A DNA stretch of 64,000 nt from Bog-756 sp963725395 (GTDB lineage Bacteria; Actinomycetota; Acidimicrobiia; Acidimicrobiales; RAAP-2). Positions within the stretch are counted from its first letter, which is position 1. Each line of letters opens with the position of its first letter. Below are positions 61,687-64,000 of the stretch, one piece after another. The stretch is from NCBI GenBank assembly GCA_963725395.1, contig CAVRYH010000004.1:433793-497792 (forward strand), in the 5' to 3' direction. Made by a program: the position numbers and the translations under genes. The notes beneath the pieces are model-generated. The model was not told the DNA's origin and made no database searches. It saw nothing but the letters and a program-made list of their open reading frames with translations.

Positions 61687-63132
61687 ATGTCCGACTTCGT
61701 CATGACCATCGCGGGAGACACGGTTCCGGCGGCTGATTCGTTCGGTGTGGTGAACCCCGCCAACGGCGAGGTGTTCGCGCATGCCCCCGAGTGCACGCCC
61801 CAACAGCTCGACGCCGCGTTCGACGCCGCATCCAAGGCCCAGCGGGACTGGAAACTGGACGAGGGCGCCCGCCGGGCGACCCTGTTGAAGATGGCCGACG
61901 TGCTGATGGCCTCGGGCGGGGAACTGGCTCCCGTGCTCACCGCCGAGCAGGGGAAGCCCCTGAGCGACGCCAACATCGAGGTCTTCGCCGCTGCCATCTG
62001 GTGCCAGTACTTCGCCAACCTGGAGACCCCTCCCCAGGTCATCCAGGACGACGCCGAGGCCCTGGTCGAGGTGGTCCGCCGGCCGGTGGGAGTGGTGGCG
62101 GCCATCACCCCGTGGAACTTCCCGCTGACGTTGGCATTCTGGAAGATCGCACCGGCGTTGCTGGCCGGAAACACCCTGGTGCTCAAGCCGTCGCCCTTTA
62201 CGCCCCTCACCACGCTCAAGGTCGCCGAGCTCCTGCGTGGCGTGGTGCCCCCCGGCGTGATCAACGTGGTCAGCGGCGGTGACGAGCTCGGGGCGTGGAT
62301 GACCAGCCATCCGGTTCCCCGCAAGGTCAGCTTCACCGGTTCCATCGAGACGGGCAAGAAGGTGGCGCTCTCGGCGGCCCCCGATCTCAAGCGGGTCACC
62401 CTCGAACTCGGCGGAAACGATCCGGCCATCGTGTTGGACGACGCCGATCCGGCTGTGGTGGCCAAGGCCATCTTCGCCGGCGCGTTCAACAACAACGGCC
62501 AGGTGTGCTCGGCGATCAAGCGGGTCTACGTGCCCGAATCGCTCTATGACGATGTCGTCGAGGGTCTGGCCGCCCAGGCCTCGACCATCAAGGTGGGCGA
62601 CGGCACCGAGCCCGACTCCAAGCTCGGCCCGATCAACAACGCCCCCCAGTACGAGCGGGTGAAGGAGCTGGTGGCCGACGCGCTGTCGCATGGGGCCACC
62701 GCGGCCACCGGGGGGGCGCCCATCGACGGACCGGGGTTCTTCTTCCAGCCGACGATCCTCACCGACCTGACCGACGGGACGAGGATCGTCGACGAGGAGC
62801 AGTTCGGCCCGGCGCTCCCGGTCGTCTCCTACCGCGACGTGGACGATGTGGTGGAGCGGGCCAACGCCACCCACTTCGGACTGTCCGGCTCGGTGTGGGG
62901 AACCGACACCGACCGGGCGGCGGAGATCGCCGGTCGCCTCGAGTGCGGCACGGCCTGGGTGAACACCCACCTGGCCCTCGCTCCCCAGCAGCCCTTCGGC
63001 GGGTTCAAGTGGAGTGGCGTCGGGGTGGAGAACGGCCCGTGGGGCCTGGCCGAATTCACCGAGGTCCAGGTGGTCCACCGGTCGAAGAGCACCGACGGGC
63101 TCAACCTCAACACCGGCGGCCTGGTCTCGTAG
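61687..63132 (+). CDS. aldehyde dehydrogenase family protein
   Basis: A 481-residue NAD(P)-dependent aldehyde dehydrogenase. It has ITPWNFPLTLAFWKIAPALLAGNTLVLKPSPFTPLT, catalytic Glu in LELGGNDPAIVLDDAD, nucleophile in GQVCSAIKRVYV, EEQFGPALPVVSY and QQPFGGFKWSGVGVENG. This sequence type resembles the AldA/succinate-semialdehyde-like aldehyde dehydrogenases of actinobacteria acting on small aliphatic or lactaldehyde-type aldehydes. Own promoter likely after the MMPL gene. Confidence 0.88.
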   Translation: MSDFVMTIAGDTVPAADSFGVVNPANGEVFAHAPECTPQQLDAAFDAASKAQRDWKLDEGARRATLLKMADVLMASGGELAPVLTAEQGKPLSDANIEVFAAAIWCQYFANLETPPQVIQDDAEALVEVVRRPVGVVAAITPWNFPLTLAFWKIAPALLAGNTLVLKPSPFTPLTTLKVAELLRGVVPPGVINVVSGGDELGAWMTSHPVPRKVSFTGSIETGKKVALSAAPDLKRVTLELGGNDPAIVLDDADPAVVAKAIFAGAFNNNGQVCSAIKRVYVPESLYDDVVEGLAAQASTIKVGDGTEPDSKLGPINNAPQYERVKELVADALSHGATAATGGAPIDGPGFFFQPTILTDLTDGTRIVDEEQFGPALPVVSYRDVDDVVERANATHFGLSGSVWGTDTDRAAEIAGRLECGTAWVNTHLALAPQQPFGGFKWSGVGVENGPWGLAEFTEVQVVHRSKSTDGLNLNTGGLVS

Positions 63133-63161
63133 CTGACCGACGCTGGTCGGCCGGCGTCAGC
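63132..63161 (+). terminator. hairpin directly after the aldehyde dehydrogenase gene
   Basis: CCGAC (63137-63141) pairs with GTCGG (63146-63150), enclosed by GCTGA (63132-63136) and TCAGC (63157-63161). No T run. It immediately follows the stop codon. The remaining 63162-63537 holds only weak, unconvincing open frames and I annotate nothing else there. Confidence 0.4.
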
Positions 63162-63524
63162 CCCCAGCCCCATTGCCGACGGGGACCACCGGATCGCCAC
63201 CTCGCGTCATCGCCGCGCCCGAGGGGTGCCACCGTGCCCGCTCCCTGGGCTATGTCCCCACCGGCGTCGTTGTCCTCAGCGTGCTCTTCGCCCCCGGCAA
63301 GACCACCGAGCAGATCAGCGCCACCGCGCTCATGCTGGCCTTGTTCGACCACCACCGGCTCGTTGGGTGAACAGCGAGCATCCCGGCGGCCCCACCGGCT
63401 CAGGCCGGGCCGGCTGGACGGATCGGCCCGAGCCGGGCTGCCGCACGGCTCCGAGCCTCCGCTCATGCGAGGGCTCGAGCCGGCGAGCCCCTGACCAGCA
63501 TGTTCGATCCTCGCAGATCATTCG

Positions 63525-63537
63525 ATAGTCTAACTAT
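63525..63537 (+). promoter_or_regulatory. palindrome at the MarR start (autoregulatory operator candidate)
   Basis: ATAGT (63525-63529) and ACTAT (63533-63537) form a short perfect palindrome immediately before the GTG start of the MarR gene. It lies in an AT-richer stretch that could also be the -10 of a leaderless transcript. MarR proteins often bind such sites over their own promoters. Confidence 0.4.
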
Positions 63538-64000
63538 GTGAGCGTCGAAGCAACGAGTCCTGCGGCAGCAGCGACCAAAGAGCAGCGCACCGTGGGTCGC
63601 GCCGCGGCCTGGTTGGCCAAGCAGGTGGAGATCGGGCTGGCGTCCGTCGACCTGTCCATGCCCCAGTACCGGGTCCTCGGGCTGCTGGACGAGAGCCCGG
63701 CGGTCTCCTCCGACCTGGCCGAGCGACTGGCCGTGCGGCCACCGAGCGTCACCGCCATCGTCGACGGACTGGTGGCCCGTGGGTTGGTGGAACGCCGCCA
63801 CGTGGCCGCCGACCGGCGCCTCGTGGACCACGTCCTGACCGAGACCGGTCACCGCGTCCTGGCTCTGGCCGACACGGCGGTCGCCGGCCGGCTGGGTGAC
63901 ATCGCCGCATGCCTCGACGACGAGGATGAAAGGAAGCGGGCCTTCGACGGCTTGTTCGCATGGCGGCGGGCCTTCGGTGTCTACCGTCTGGCCAGGAAGG
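63538..64000 (+). CDS. MarR family transcriptional regulator, 5' part
   Basis: A winged-helix regulator starting at the GTG at 63538 and running off the right edge (154 codons seen). DLSMPQYRVLGLLDESPAVSSDLAERLAVRPPSVTAIVDGLVARGLVERRHVAADRRLVDHVLTETGHRVL is the MarR DNA-binding region, including the wing (ADRRLV). The start codon follows the palindrome directly, so the transcript may be leaderless. Neither target nor ligand can be told. Confidence 0.85.
   Translation, partial: MSVEATSPAAAATKEQRTVGRAAAWLAKQVEIGLASVDLSMPQYRVLGLLDESPAVSSDLAERLAVRPPSVTAIVDGLVARGLVERRHVAADRRLVDHVLTETGHRVLALADTAVAGRLGDIAACLDDEDERKRAFDGLFAWRRAFGVYRLARK

Noticed and set aside
63173..63370. 65-residue plus-strand open frame after the aldehyde dehydrogenase
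   Set aside because: One weakly hydrophobic stretch but no ribosome site, no family and a competing frame; not supported.
1..64000. CRISPR array, tRNA/rRNA genes, insertion sequences or prophage genes
   Set aside because: No regularly spaced repeats, no tRNA-like cloverleaf noticed, no transposase, integrase or phage proteins in the recognised genes.

Overview
This window is GC-rich, almost fully coding bacterial DNA. GTG and TTG starts are common and many genes overlap by one to four bases. Mycofactocin genes, an Rpf-type cell-wall protein, an MMPL transporter, a PASTA kinase and several fatty-acid and NDMA-type dehydrogenase genes point to an actinobacterium. My best guess is an Acidimicrobiia-like lineage, but that is inference: there is no rRNA gene here to place it. 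I found no tRNA, rRNA, CRISPR array, insertion sequence or prophage.

Layout. At 0-3.7 kb there is a cut-off SDR gene, then an operon of PASTA kinase, a small HIT-like zinc protein and an orphan D12 DNA methylase. At 3.9-9.7 kb lie ligA, mnmA, a cysteine desulfurase and gabD, all chained by overlaps; mnmA has a one-base frameshift. At 9.8-16.8 kb are an AMP-dependent ligase and an SDR (both with the same kind of one-base frameshift), an aldehyde dehydrogenase, a PuuD-like amidase, another SDR and a gamma-glutamylpolyamine-synthetase-like GlnA; together these suggest putrescine/GABA catabolism, to which gabD (8.3 kb) and gabT (56 kb) also fit. At 16.8-18.7 kb is leuA behind a leucine leader peptide and attenuator. 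At 18.8-31.2 kb are a methyltransferase, an FGGY kinase coupled to ileS, fpg, GNAT, Rrf2, YihY, an acyl-CoA synthetase/thioesterase pair and two SRPBCC proteins. At 31.2-34.8 kb are an amidohydrolase, rpiB, a decayed epimerase and an NDMA-dependent alcohol dehydrogenase.

At 34.9-40.4 kb is a mycofactocin locus: mftR divergent from mftA-mftB-mftC-mftE-SDR-mftF. mftD is not in the cluster. The alcohol dehydrogenase next door and the SDR inside the operon are the likely users of the cofactor. A low-GC non-coding segment with five hairpins follows, then an Rpf gene with a structured leader and a cold-shock gene.

At 44.5-50.8 kb a five-gene overlapping operon (small membrane protein, ApbE, ferric-reductase-like membrane protein, NuoF-like protein, ferredoxin) faces an OmpR-type two-component system. 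The shared upstream region has 11-bp-phased repeats, suggesting the two-component system controls a flavin/haem electron-transfer chain. At 50.9-54.7 kb are a GT2-GtrA fusion and a coupled GT39 transferase. At 54.8-64 kb are an acyl-CoA dehydrogenase, gabT, a membrane-anchored unknown, a tyrosine phosphatase, an MMPL transporter, an aldehyde dehydrogenase and a cut-off MarR regulator.
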